From Brachybacterium sacelli (GTDB lineage: Bacteria; Actinomycetota; Actinomycetes; Actinomycetales; Dermabacteraceae): 64,000 nucleotides of DNA. Shown here in pieces: positions 24,310-33,559 of this stretch. The DNA lies in contig NZ_JAGIOD010000001.1 of NCBI RefSeq assembly GCF_017876545.1, positions 806,001-870,000 of the forward strand, read 5' to 3'. The notes under the pieces are model-generated. The model ran no database searches. It saw only the letters and a program-made list of their open reading frames with translations, and was not told the DNA's origin. Made by a program: the position numbers and the translations under genes. Each line of letters opens with the position of its first letter. The stretch's first letter is position 1.

Positions 24310-26455
24310 ACGGGTCGTCCCCGAGGACGAGTCCCGCGCCACCTGGGGCCGTGTGCGCTTCGAGCGCCTGACGCCCGGCGCCCCAGGCACCCAGCGCCTT
24401 CGCGTGGCGCCAGCATTCGTCGATCAGCTTCCCGACCCGCGGTTCGACCTCCCCGGAGCTCGGTGCGCCCGCCTTCGGATCCACCGAGGGCCTGGAGTCC
24501 GGGGCGCTGAGCGGCGCGCCCGCCAGCAGCAGCGCGTCGAACTCGACGGAGGCTGCGGTGCCCAGGGTGCGACCCACCGGCACGCCGGCCACTTCACCGC
24601 CGCGCGGGGCGATGACCACAGGGGTCATCGACGCTGAGACGATCTCCTCGTGCAGCGCGAGCAGATCGGAGTTCTCGCCGTCGGGGTCGACGACGATGCC
24701 GATCATCCGGCCGTCGGTGGGCCAGGTCCCGCCGAGCTGGGACAGGGGGCCGCTGGTGATGACCTGGCCGTCGCCCTCGTCGTCGGCGGGGACCGTCGGG
24801 CCCGGAGCGGGCATCCCGAGCGCCGCGGCCACGCGGGCGCACAGCTCGCCGTCGATGTTCGCCAGGCACTGCAGCTGGCGCTCACGGATGACGTTCTCGT
24901 AGCACTTGCCCAGCTCGAAGGCGTAGGCGTCGACGATATGGTCCTGCTCCACGGGGGTCATGCTGCGCCAGAACAGGCGGGCCTGGCTGTAGTGGTCCTC
25001 GAAGGTCGCCGACAGCGCCCGCTCCTTGACGCCCTCGGGCACCCGCACCGGCAGGTCCGTGAAGGCGTCGGCCCCGGCTACGGCCATGACGGGGCAGCCG
25101 CCGTCGAGCGAGTTCGGCTGGTACGGCGCCACCCCCGCGTAGTCGGCCTGCTGGCCGTAGCCGTCGCGCAGCATGTCGTTGATCGGGGCGTGGGCGCGGT
25201 TGATCGGCAGCTGGGCGAAGTTCGGTCCGCCCAGCCGGGTCAGCTGCGTGTCGACGTAGGAGAACAGCCGCACCTGCAGCAAAGGGTCGTCGGTGACGTC
25301 GATGCCGGGCACCAGATGGCCGGGGTTGAACGCGACCTGCTCGGTCTCGGCGAAGTAGTTGCTGGGGTTCCGGTTCAGGGTCAGGCGCCCGACGGGCTGG
25401 ACCGGGGCGAGCTCCTCGGGCACGAACTTCGTCGGGTCCAGCAGGTCGATGCCCTCGAAGCTCTGCTCCGGCTCGTCCGGGAACACCTGGAGGCCGAGCT
25501 CCCAGCTCGGGTGGGCGCCGGCCTCGATCGCGTCGGAGAGGTCGCGGCGGTGGAAGTCCGGGTCGGCGCCTCCCAGGAGCTGGGCCTCCTCCCAGGTCAG
25601 CGAGTGCACGCCGAGCGTCGGCTTCCAGTGGAACTTCACCAGCGAGGTCTCCCCGTCGGCATTGCTGAGCCGGAAGGTGTGGATCCCGAAGCCCTCCATC
25701 ATCCGGAACGACCGCGGGATCCCACGATCACCCATGAACCACAGCGTGTGGTGCTGCGCCTCGGTGTGCAGGGACATGAAGTCCCAGAAGGTGTCGTGGG
25801 CGCTCTGGGCCTGCGGGATCTCCCGGTCGGGGTGGGGCTTGGCGGCATGGACGACGTCGGGGAACTTGATCCCGTCCTGGATGAAGAACACCGGGATGTT
25901 GTTGGCCACCAGGTCGAACGTGCCCTCGTCGGTGTAGAACTTGGTAGCGAAGCCGCGGGTGTCCCGGGCGGTGTCCATCGACCCGCGGGAGCCGACGACC
26001 GTGGAGAACCGGGTGAACACCTCGGTGCGCGCGCCCTTGGCCAGGAAGCCGGCGCGGCAGATCGGCTCGGCGGACCCGTAGCCCTCGAACACCCCGTGCG
26101 CGGCGGCGCCGCGCGCGTGCACCACCCGCTCCGGGATGCGCTCGTGGTCGAAGTGCGTGATCTTCTCGCGCAGGTGGTGGTCCTGCAGCAGCACCGGGCC
26201 GCGCCGTCCCGCCTTCAGCGAATGGTCCGTGTCGCGCAGGCGCGCACCCTGGGAGGTGGTGAGGTGCTCTCCCTGCTGGGCGGTGGTGGAGCGCTCCGGG
26301 CCGGGTTCGGCACCCGTCGGCGTCCGGGGCTCGGCGCCCTCCTGGTCGGGCTTCGGGGGCAGCGGGCCGGTGGGTTCCGTCGGCTCCTCGAGCGAGGGCG
26401 GGCGGCTGCTCGGGCGACCGGGGGCCGGGGTGGGGCTGTTCTTCGCGGATGTCAT
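24236..26455 (-). CDS. katE: Large-subunit heme catalase (KatE/HPII type)
   Basis: A 739-residue monofunctional catalase, long-chain clade. A disordered N-terminus of about 70 residues precedes the core. RFSTVVGSRGSMDTARDTRG and FDLVANNIPVFFIQDGIKFPD lie around the heme distal side; the distal His is in RVVHARGAAAHGVF. The proximal Tyr is in RLFSYVDTQLTRLGGPNF. From about residue 590 a flavodoxin/class-I-glutaminase-like C-terminal domain follows (MIGIVVDPDGENSDLLAL), characteristic of HPII. It dismutates H2O2 to water and O2. GGAGGG precedes the ATG at 26455. The stop lies inside the opposite-strand TetR gene. Confidence 0.95.
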   Translation of the reverse strand: MTSAKNSPTPAPGRPSSRPPSLEEPTEPTGPLPPKPDQEGAEPRTPTGAEPGPERSTTAQQGEHLTTSQGARLRDTDHSLKAGRRGPVLLQDHHLREKITHFDHERIPERVVHARGAAAHGVFEGYGSAEPICRAGFLAKGARTEVFTRFSTVVGSRGSMDTARDTRGFATKFYTDEGTFDLVANNIPVFFIQDGIKFPDVVHAAKPHPDREIPQAQSAHDTFWDFMSLHTEAQHHTLWFMGDRGIPRSFRMMEGFGIHTFRLSNADGETSLVKFHWKPTLGVHSLTWEEAQLLGGADPDFHRRDLSDAIEAGAHPSWELGLQVFPDEPEQSFEGIDLLDPTKFVPEELAPVQPVGRLTLNRNPSNYFAETEQVAFNPGHLVPGIDVTDDPLLQVRLFSYVDTQLTRLGGPNFAQLPINRAHAPINDMLRDGYGQQADYAGVAPYQPNSLDGGCPVMAVAGADAFTDLPVRVPEGVKERALSATFEDHYSQARLFWRSMTPVEQDHIVDAYAFELGKCYENVIRERQLQCLANIDGELCARVAAALGMPAPGPTVPADDEGDGQVITSGPLSQLGGTWPTDGRMIGIVVDPDGENSDLLALHEEIVSASMTPVVIAPRGGEVAGVPVGRTLGTAASVEFDALLLAGAPLSAPDSRPSVDPKAGAPSSGEVEPRVGKLIDECWRHAKALGAWGAGRQALEAHTAPGGAGLVLGDDPFTVLGEIRSLLGAHRVWERFPAAV

Positions 26456-26478
26456 GACGGTTCCCTCCTCGAGGGATC

Positions 26479-26495
26479 GGGTGTCGGTGACACCC
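26479..26495. promoter_or_regulatory. katE: Short hairpin in the katE leader
   Basis: GGGTGTC-GGT-GACACCC, a 7-bp perfect stem 24 bases upstream of the katE start codon. It could be an operator or an mRNA structure; nothing in the sequence decides. Confidence 0.35.
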
Positions 26496-26553
26496 TTCAC
26501 CGTAGGGCCGTGCCGCGTGAGGGCTCCATGAGGACCGACCGGTCAGTCCGCGC

Positions 26554-29298
26554 TCAGTCCCCTCCGTAACCCTCCCGGCCCGTCGAGCTCGGCGTCGAGG
26601 GCAGCAGTGCATCGGCCCCGCCGCCGTCTCCCTCACCGAGGCCGCCGCCCTGGCCGGTGTCACCGCCCTGGGCCTCGTCCTCGGAGGTCTCCTCCGACGG
26701 CTGCTCCGCGTCCTGGTCCCCGCCGTTGGACGGTTCCTCGCTGAGATCACCCGAGGGCTCATCGGAGGGCTGATCACTCGGCTCGTCCGACGGCTCATCG
26801 CTGGGCTCGTCCGAGGGCTCGTCGCTCGGCTCGTCCGAAGGCTCATCGCCCGGCTCATCCGACGGCTCGTCGGAGGGCTCATCGCCCGGCTCATCCGACG
26901 GCTGGCCGCCGAGCTCCTCGTCGTTCTGGGACGGCTGTTGGTCCTCCTGCACGGGCTGCTCCGGGGTGCTGCGTTCCCGGGTCTCGTTGTCCAGCGTGAC
27001 CGCCTCGTCGAACTGCAGCATCTCCTGTCCCTCCAGCGAGGGCGACATGATGTTCCCCCAGATGTCGGTGGGGTAGGTGCCGCCGGTGATGCTCTCCTCG
27101 CCGCCGAAGGCTGTCAACTGTTCCGCGGAGGTGCCGTCCTCCGAGGGCTGGAACATCCCCACCGCCGTCACCAGCTGCGGGGTGAAGCCCACGAACCAGG
27201 CGGAGCGGAAGCTCTCCGAGGTGCCGGTCTTGCCGGCCACCTGGCGCCCGTTCATCACGTTCTGGAGCTCTCGGGCGGAGCCCTTCGTCGGCGGTCCCTG
27301 CAGGGCGACGGTCGCATTCGTCGCGACGTCCTCGTCCATCACCCGCCGCTCCTCGGACTCGAACTCGTATCGCGTGGACCCGTCGGGACGGGTCACCGTC
27401 TTCACGATGTGCGAGCCGTGGTGCACGCCGCCGGCGGCGATGGTCGAGTAGACCTCACCCATCTCGGTGACGGTCGGTGACGCCGTGCCCAGCACGTTGG
27501 AGGCCGCCGAGTCCAGGCCCGGCGTGGTCTCCGGGAGGCCCAGTTCGATGGCGGTCTGCTCCGTGCGTTCCGGACCGATCTCGAGGTTCGCCTCGGCGTA
27601 CGCCGTGTTGATCGAGTGGGCGGTCGCCTCCTCCAGCGAGACGCGACCGTAGTCGACGTCCGAGAAGTTCTTCACCGTCCAGCCCGGGAAGGTCTTCGGA
27701 GAGTTGCCGTCCCAGCGGGAATCGAGCGGGTAGCCGTCCTGGAGCGCCGCGATCAGGGTGAAGGTCTTGAAGATCGACCCCGCCTGCATGCGCGACTGGG
27801 TGGCGTCGTTGCGCGGCTGGGTGACGTAGTCCGGGCCGCCGTACATGCCCTTGATCGCGCCCGTGGAGGGGTCGATCGTCACGGTGCCGACCTTGTTCTG
27901 CTCGGGGCGGTCATCGGGGAGGTCCTCGATCGCCTGGACGGTGTTCTCCTGGATGGACGGGTCGATCGTGGAGACGATCGTGAAGCCGCCGGTGTTGATC
28001 TCCTCCTCGGTGAAGCCCTGCTCGAGCAGCTCGCTGCGCACCTGCATCAGGAGATAACCGTTGGTGCCGCCCAAGGAGTTCTCGGTCCGGGGCTCGATGG
28101 TCTCGGGGAACTGCATCGCGTCGGCCTCCTCGCGCGTCAGCTGCCCGAGGTTGACCTGCCGGGAGATCACGCGGTCCCAGAGCCGGACGGCGTCCTCCTC
28201 GTTGTTGGCCGGGTCGTAGGCGGAAGGACCGGGGATGACGGCCACCAGCAGGGCGGCCTCCTCCTCGGTCATCTCGGAGGCGTCCTTGCCGAAGTACGCC
28301 TGGGAGGCCTCCTGCACGCCGTAGGCGCCGCGACCGAAGTAGATGGTGTTGAGGTACCGGGAGAGGATCTCGTCCTTGCTGAGCTCCTGGTCGATCTTCA
28401 GCGCCATGATCGCCTCCTTCGCCTTGCCGACGTAGGAGGTGGTGGTGCCGGTGTAGTACCGCTCGACGTACTGCTGGGTGATGGTCGAGGCACCCTGCCG
28501 GGAGCCGCCGGAGAGGTTGTTGACCAGAGCGCGGACGATGCCGCGCGGGGAGACGCCGCGGTTCTCGTAGAAGCTGTCGTCCTCGCTCGCGACGACCGCG
28601 TCCTTGATGTTCTGGGGGATCTCGTCGGATCCGAGCTCGGTGCGGTTGATGTCGCTGAACGAGCCCATCTCCGTCGTGCCGTCGGAGAAGTAGACGCGGC
28701 TGGTCTGGGCCAGGGCGATGTCGGAGGGCTCGGGCACCTCCGTGTCGTTGTACAGCCACACGGCGAAGCCGAGACCGGCCAGGACCAGCAGCGCCATCAC
28801 GCCGGCGATCAGGCGGAAGGACGGGAGCCAGCGCCAGGGGTTCTTCGCCCCGGCGCGGGGATAGTTCAGGAAATTGGTCGCCGCCGCCTTCTTGGTCGCG
28901 CCGCGCCGGGACCCGCCCGCGGCGGCCGTCGCGGCCCCGGCACGCTTCGCACCCGGCCGCGCGTGGCGCGCGTTGACGGAGGTGCGGCCGCCGGCGGTGT
29001 CCGAGGCCGACGCGGAGGGGCCGGACGCGGCGGCCGAGCCGGCGGCGGCACCGTGCGAGGCGGTCCTCGAGGTGGACTTCGGGGAGGTGGGCCTGCCGGA
29101 GGAGTTCGCGGCTCCCGCGCCCGCTCCTGCCGCCGTGCCGGTGCGGCTGGTGCCCTTCGGATCCGGGGTCTTCCCCGCAGGCTTGCCGGACGAGGTGCGG
29201 CGCACTCCGGCGGCGCGGCGTGCGCCACCGCTCGACGAGGCCTTCGATCGCTCGGATCGGCCCGACGAGCCATGGGACGAGCGGCGGGAATCGCTCAT
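26554..29298 (-). CDS. Class A penicillin-binding protein (transglycosylase/transpeptidase)
   Basis: A 914-residue bifunctional cell-wall synthase. Residues 1-160 are a Ser/Ala/Arg-rich, disordered cytoplasmic tail. One membrane helix follows at about 161-182. The glycosyltransferase-51 domain has its catalytic Glu in ASEDDSFYENRG (residues about 239-240), plus RQGASTITQQYVERYY. The transpeptidase has the SxxK Ser508 (SIFK), an SxN motif (HSINTAYAE) and K690TGT. Residues 800-857 are DEPS repeats, and an acidic, Gly-rich C-terminus follows outside the membrane. The ATG at 29298 follows AGGAG. It is adjacent to the CCA-adding enzyme, as in several actinobacteria. Confidence 0.93.
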   Translation of the reverse strand: MSDSRRSSHGSSGRSERSKASSSGGARRAAGVRRTSSGKPAGKTPDPKGTSRTGTAAGAGAGAANSSGRPTSPKSTSRTASHGAAAGSAAASGPSASASDTAGGRTSVNARHARPGAKRAGAATAAAGGSRRGATKKAAATNFLNYPRAGAKNPWRWLPSFRLIAGVMALLVLAGLGFAVWLYNDTEVPEPSDIALAQTSRVYFSDGTTEMGSFSDINRTELGSDEIPQNIKDAVVASEDDSFYENRGVSPRGIVRALVNNLSGGSRQGASTITQQYVERYYTGTTTSYVGKAKEAIMALKIDQELSKDEILSRYLNTIYFGRGAYGVQEASQAYFGKDASEMTEEEAALLVAVIPGPSAYDPANNEEDAVRLWDRVISRQVNLGQLTREEADAMQFPETIEPRTENSLGGTNGYLLMQVRSELLEQGFTEEEINTGGFTIVSTIDPSIQENTVQAIEDLPDDRPEQNKVGTVTIDPSTGAIKGMYGGPDYVTQPRNDATQSRMQAGSIFKTFTLIAALQDGYPLDSRWDGNSPKTFPGWTVKNFSDVDYGRVSLEEATAHSINTAYAEANLEIGPERTEQTAIELGLPETTPGLDSAASNVLGTASPTVTEMGEVYSTIAAGGVHHGSHIVKTVTRPDGSTRYEFESEERRVMDEDVATNATVALQGPPTKGSARELQNVMNGRQVAGKTGTSESFRSAWFVGFTPQLVTAVGMFQPSEDGTSAEQLTAFGGEESITGGTYPTDIWGNIMSPSLEGQEMLQFDEAVTLDNETRERSTPEQPVQEDQQPSQNDEELGGQPSDEPGDEPSDEPSDEPGDEPSDEPSDEPSDEPSDEPSDEPSDQPSDEPSGDLSEEPSNGGDQDAEQPSEETSEDEAQGGDTGQGGGLGEGDGGGADALLPSTPSSTGREGYGGD
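26728..26901 (-). repeat. Coding 12-bp repeats (DEPS/DEPG) in the PBP C-terminus
   Basis: About thirteen four-residue units of the D-E-P-S/G type in tandem, residues 800-857 of the penicillin-binding protein. Nucleotide units vary at third positions (GAGGGCTC/GACGGCTC on the plus strand), so the repeat is maintained at protein level. Confidence 0.85.
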
Positions 29299-29503
29299 GA
29301 CTGCTCCTGGTCCTTCGAGGGGACGTACGGGTGCGCACACCGGGAGGGCGCACGACTTCCCAGTATGAGCACGCTCTCCCGTCCGACGGAACGACCCCGC
29401 GTCGAACCACACAGGGTGTGCACGTCTCGTGCGGCGCCGCTCACATGGACCGTTCGGACGGTCACACGATTGTCACACCCGACCTCGACGTCGCCTCCCA
29501 GGA

Positions 29504-31030
29504 TCAGCGGTTCTCCCGCTCGCGGGCCTCCCACCAGGTCAGCAGCTCCTCGATGGCCCGTTCCTCACCGAGGGGACCGTGCTCCATGCGCAGCTCGAGC
29601 AGGTGCGTGTACGCCTCGCCCACGGCGCGGCCCGGTGGGATCCGGAGGATCTCCATGATGCGGTTCCCGTCGAGGTCGGGACGGATCCGATCGATCTCCT
29701 CCTGCGCGGCGAGCTCATCGATGCGGGCCTCGAGCTCGTCGTAAGCGCGGGCCAGCTGACGGGACTTGCGACGGTTGCGGGTGGTGACGTCGGCCCGGGT
29801 GAGCCGGTGCAGGTGCTGCAGGAGGTCGCCGGCGTCGGTCACGTACCGCCGCACCGCCGAATCGGTCCACGGCTCGTCGGCGTAGCCGTGGAAGCGCAGG
29901 TGCAGCTCGACCAGCCGCGCCACTTTCCTGGTGGTGTCCTTGTCGAAGGTCAGCGCCTTCATCCGCTTCTTCGTCAGCTTCGCGCCCACGGTCTCGTGGA
30001 AGCGGAAGGTGACCACCCCGCCCGGTTCGAAGCGGCGGGTCGCGGGCTTGCCGATGTCGTGGAACAGCGCGGCCAGGCGCAGCACCAGGTCCGGGCCCTC
30101 GCAGGGGCCGCCGGACCCGGCCGCGCTCTCGAGATCGACGGCCTGGTCCAGCACGGTGAGGGTGTGCTGGTAGACGTCCTTGTGGTGGTGGTGCTCGTCG
30201 ATCTCGAGGCTCAGCGCCGGCAGCTCGGGCAGCACGTGGGCGGCCAGGCCCAGCTCGACCAGGAGCTCGAGCCCGCCGCGCGGGTGGGCGCCGAGCATGA
30301 GCTTCACGAGCTCCTCGCGCACGCGCTCGGAGGAGACGATGGTGATCCGCTGGGCGAGCGCCTCGATCGCGTCGGCCGTGGCGTCCTCGATCCGGAAGCC
30401 CAGCTGGGACACGAAGCGCACCGCGCGCATCATGCGCAAGGGGTCGTCGTCGAAGGACTGCTCGGGCGTCACCGGGGTGCGCAGCACCGTGCGTGCCAGG
30501 TCGGAGAGGCCGTCGAAGGGGTCGACCAGCTCGAGGGAGGGGATCCGCACGGCCATCGCGTTGACGGTGAAGTCGCGGCGGGAGAGGTCGCCCTCGAGGG
30601 TGTCGCCGTACGCGACCTGCGGCTTGCGGCTGGTGGGGTCGTAGGACTCCGTGCGGTAGGTGGTGATCTCCACCCTCACGCCGTCGCGCACCCCGCCCAA
30701 GGTGCCGAATTCGCGCCCCATGTCCCAGATCGCGCCGTCGTGCGTCCACTGCCGCAGGATCGTCTCGGTCTCCTCCGGTCGCGCGGAGGTGGTGAAGTCG
30801 AGGTCCGCGCTGGAGCGGCCCAGCACCGCATCGCGCACCGGGCCGCCCACCAGGGCGAGCTCGAAGCCGGCGGCCTCGAAGCGTCGGCCCAGGTCGTGGA
30901 TCTCCTCGGGCAGGGCCCGGAACATGGAAGCGGACCGGGTGCGGGCTACCGCGAGCCGCTCCGTGGTGCCGGCGGTCTCATCAGCGGGGTCGACGGGGTC
31001 GAGGGGGTCGGGCACGGAGGGTCCTGTCAT
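29504..31030 (-). CDS. cca: CCA tRNA nucleotidyltransferase with HD domain
   Basis: A 508-residue protein. The nucleotidyltransferase head contains LALVGGPVRDAVLGRSSADLDFTTSARPEE (GG...RD...DxD metal site) and the RRDFTVNAMA block. Then come the tRNA-backbone-binding segment (DPLRMMRAVRFVSQL) and an HD-type domain (LFHDIGKPATRRFE). It adds CCA to tRNA 3' ends; the tRNA-Leu at 13659-13742 lacks an encoded CCA and would need it. It is divergent from the DUF6049 gene, as in Mycobacterium (Rv3907c/Rv3909 region). Confidence 0.93.
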   Translation of the reverse strand: MTGPSVPDPLDPVDPADETAGTTERLAVARTRSASMFRALPEEIHDLGRRFEAAGFELALVGGPVRDAVLGRSSADLDFTTSARPEETETILRQWTHDGAIWDMGREFGTLGGVRDGVRVEITTYRTESYDPTSRKPQVAYGDTLEGDLSRRDFTVNAMAVRIPSLELVDPFDGLSDLARTVLRTPVTPEQSFDDDPLRMMRAVRFVSQLGFRIEDATADAIEALAQRITIVSSERVREELVKLMLGAHPRGGLELLVELGLAAHVLPELPALSLEIDEHHHHKDVYQHTLTVLDQAVDLESAAGSGGPCEGPDLVLRLAALFHDIGKPATRRFEPGGVVTFRFHETVGAKLTKKRMKALTFDKDTTRKVARLVELHLRFHGYADEPWTDSAVRRYVTDAGDLLQHLHRLTRADVTTRNRRKSRQLARAYDELEARIDELAAQEEIDRIRPDLDGNRIMEILRIPPGRAVGEAYTHLLELRMEHGPLGEERAIEELLTWWEARERENR

Positions 31031-31111
31031 GGATCGGGGGGCGTTCGGGCGTGAGACGGACGCGATGTAAGGGTCTCGTGCACCCGGGACCCCTCTACGG
31101 TAGCGGCCGCT

Positions 31112-31117
31112 TACAGT
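31112..31117 (+). promoter_or_regulatory. -10 box of the DUF6049-murJ operon
   Basis: TACAGT ends six bases before the ATG at 31124, with no ribosome-binding site between. Predicted leaderless start. Confidence 0.5.
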
Positions 31118-31123
31118 GTCACC

Positions 31124-33559
31124 ATGCCGTCGTCCCCGCTACCCGTGCGCCCGATGCTCGCGGCACTGCTGACGGCACTGCTCATGGCCTCATCTGTGCT
31201 GGTGGGCGGCTCGGCGACCCTGATCCCGGGTGCGCGCGCCGCCGGCGTCGAGACCCCCGCCGCCCCTCCGGAACCGGCCTCCGACGCGCCGGTGAGCATG
31301 GACCTCGTCTCCCTCACCCCCACCTCGCTGGCCCCGGGCGGCACGCTGACCGCCCAGATCGAGGTGACGAACACCTCCTCCGAGCCGCTGCCCGACGTCG
31401 CTCTGGAGCTGCGCACCCGCACTTCCCGTGTCACCGATCGCGAGATGCTCACCGACTGGCAGTCCGACACCTCCCCGGACACCTCCGGCGCGGCGCTCGC
31501 CACCTCGGACGAGGTCGGTGAGCTCGCCCCCGGCGCGTCGACCACGCTGACCGTCGAGGCGAGCGCCGAGGAGCTCGACTACGACGAGGCCTCCTACTAC
31601 TGGGGGACCCGCCGCATCTCCCTCACCGCCGTCGCGGGCGACGAGCCGCTCTCGGGACTGCGTTCCTTCGTCGTGTGGCGCCCGGAGGACGCGACCGCGT
31701 CGATCACCCAGTCGGTGCTTCTGCCCGTGACCTCCCCGGATCCCGCCGCCGCGGTCACCGACCCCCAGGCCAACCAGGAGTCCCTCGCCTCCGGGCGGCT
31801 CGCCGCCCAGCAGGAGCTCGCCCTGCGCGACGACGTCGACTGGTGGCTGGACCCGGCCCTGCTGGACCCGCCGCTGCTGCCCGTCGACACCGAGGAGGGC
31901 AGCGGTGAGGACGCCCAGGACGAGGAGTCGGTCCAGCCGCCGCGCCAGTACGCGCCCGATCCCCGGTCCGAGGACCTCGCGACCGCCCTGGAGGAGGGGG
32001 CCGGGGAGCGCACCGTGCTGTCCGCGCCCTACGCCCGGGCGGACGTCGCGAGCCTCGAGGCGGCCGATGCCGGCACCCTGCGCGACGTGGTGCGCGAGAA
32101 GAGCAGTGCGACCTGGGAGGAGTCCGGTGTCGACCCACGCGCCTCGTCGATGCGCGTCGAGGGGCCGACGGCCTCGGGCGAGGCCCTGGACGGCTTGCTC
32201 GACGCCGGCGCGTCCACGGCGATCCTGCCCTCGGTCTCCCTGCGCGCCGATCTGGAGGGGAGCGTCACCCCGAGCTCGGTGGGCGTGTACGAGTCAGCCG
32301 ACGGGGACCAGTTGCCCCTGCTCGCACCGGACGCCGTGCTCTCGGACGAGTTCTCCCAGCTCACGGCCGACTCCGACACCGAGCAGACCCGCCAACGAAT
32401 GCTCGCCGAGACCGCGACCATCGCGTCCGAGTACAGCAGCGCCCCGCGCCACCTGCTGATCTCCCCGGATCCCGACGCCGCGCTGGACCCCGCCGCGGCC
32501 GGCGCGACCCTCGATGCGCTCGCGCAGGCTCCCTGGGTCTCCAGCGGGCGCACCGGCAGCCTGCTGGACGCCGCCGCGCAGGAGAACCTCACCACGGACG
32601 CCCAGGACGACGGGGGCGAGCTCTTCGCCCACGGGCGCCTCGGCGGTGCCGACGTGATGCCCTCGGCCCGCGAGGAGGACGGGAGCTGGAAGCATCTCGA
32701 GGCCGCCCGGGACCCCGAGCTCCTCGACCCCGAGACGATCGACTCGCTCGAGGACACCTGGCGACGGCTCGGCACGCTGGCCACCGTGATGGAGGACGAC
32801 TCCTCGCTGGAGCCGCCGCGCCTGGAGGTGCTCGGCGCCGTCTCGACCCGCTGGCGCGGCCAGCCCGAGATCCCCTCCGAGCGCGCCGCGCGATCCGCCG
32901 CCCTCGCCGAGGACCTGGAGGGGAAGATCGAGGTGGTGCCCGCCTCCGGGTACAACCTCATCTCCGACTCGGTGGGCGTGCCGATCACCATCTCCAACGG
33001 CCTGGACTCCCCGATCACGGTGCACACCGAGGTCTCCTCTGACCGCCCCCTGGTCCAGATCGGCGAGCACGGCGCCGTGGAGGTCCCCGCCCGCGGCCAG
33101 GTGGACGCCACCGTCCCGGTGGACGCCGTCGCCAACGGCACCGTCACCCTGACCACGGTGCTGACCACGGAGGACGGCAAGACACTGACCGAGCCGGTCG
33201 AGGTGCCGCTGACGGTCAACCCCGCCTGGGAGAACTGGACCACGCTGGTGCTGGTCATCGCCATGGGCGTGCTGGTGGTCGTCGGCGTGGCCCGGGCCCG
33301 CCGAACGGGCGCCTCCACCCGCGCCCCGGCGGTCCGCGGTCCGGAGGACCCCGAGGAGCTGGCCCTGACCGGTCGCTCGACGCCCGCCCCGGTCTCGGAC
33401 GTTGCGGACGACTCCGCCAGCACGGTCGCACGGGACGCCACGGAGGACGCGGCCGGTGAGGAGGAAGAGCGGATCCCGCCCGCGGACGACGACCCGTCGA
33501 CCGCCGACGACCCCCGCCCCGAGCCCGACGCCGACCGTCCCGAGGAGGACCGCTCATGA
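31124..33559 (+). CDS. DUF6049-family secreted/membrane-anchored protein
   Basis: An 811-residue protein with an N-terminal signal sequence (PMLAALLTALLMASSVLVGGSA). A long extracytoplasmic region begins with an Ig-like segment (SMDLVSLTPTSLAPGGTLTA...). One C-terminal helix lies at about residues 708-728 (TLVLVIAMGVLVVVGVA), followed by an acidic cytoplasmic tail. This is the family always seen directly upstream of murJ in actinobacteria (Rv3909 in Mycobacterium). Function is unknown, but cell-envelope assembly is likely from context. The stop overlaps the murJ start (ATGA). Confidence 0.87.
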   Translation: MPSSPLPVRPMLAALLTALLMASSVLVGGSATLIPGARAAGVETPAAPPEPASDAPVSMDLVSLTPTSLAPGGTLTAQIEVTNTSSEPLPDVALELRTRTSRVTDREMLTDWQSDTSPDTSGAALATSDEVGELAPGASTTLTVEASAEELDYDEASYYWGTRRISLTAVAGDEPLSGLRSFVVWRPEDATASITQSVLLPVTSPDPAAAVTDPQANQESLASGRLAAQQELALRDDVDWWLDPALLDPPLLPVDTEEGSGEDAQDEESVQPPRQYAPDPRSEDLATALEEGAGERTVLSAPYARADVASLEAADAGTLRDVVREKSSATWEESGVDPRASSMRVEGPTASGEALDGLLDAGASTAILPSVSLRADLEGSVTPSSVGVYESADGDQLPLLAPDAVLSDEFSQLTADSDTEQTRQRMLAETATIASEYSSAPRHLLISPDPDAALDPAAAGATLDALAQAPWVSSGRTGSLLDAAAQENLTTDAQDDGGELFAHGRLGGADVMPSAREEDGSWKHLEAARDPELLDPETIDSLEDTWRRLGTLATVMEDDSSLEPPRLEVLGAVSTRWRGQPEIPSERAARSAALAEDLEGKIEVVPASGYNLISDSVGVPITISNGLDSPITVHTEVSSDRPLVQIGEHGAVEVPARGQVDATVPVDAVANGTVTLTTVLTTEDGKTLTEPVEVPLTVNPAWENWTTLVLVIAMGVLVVVGVARARRTGASTRAPAVRGPEDPEELALTGRSTPAPVSDVADDSASTVARDATEDAAGEEEERIPPADDDPSTADDPRPEPDADRPEEDRS

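Noticed and set aside
24650..26569. 639-codon frame opposite katE
   Set aside because: Shadow of the catalase; no recognisable domain, valine/glycine/arginine-rich.
27616..29658. 680-codon frame opposite the penicillin-binding protein
   Set aside because: Shadow frame; the PBP on the other strand has all catalytic motifs.
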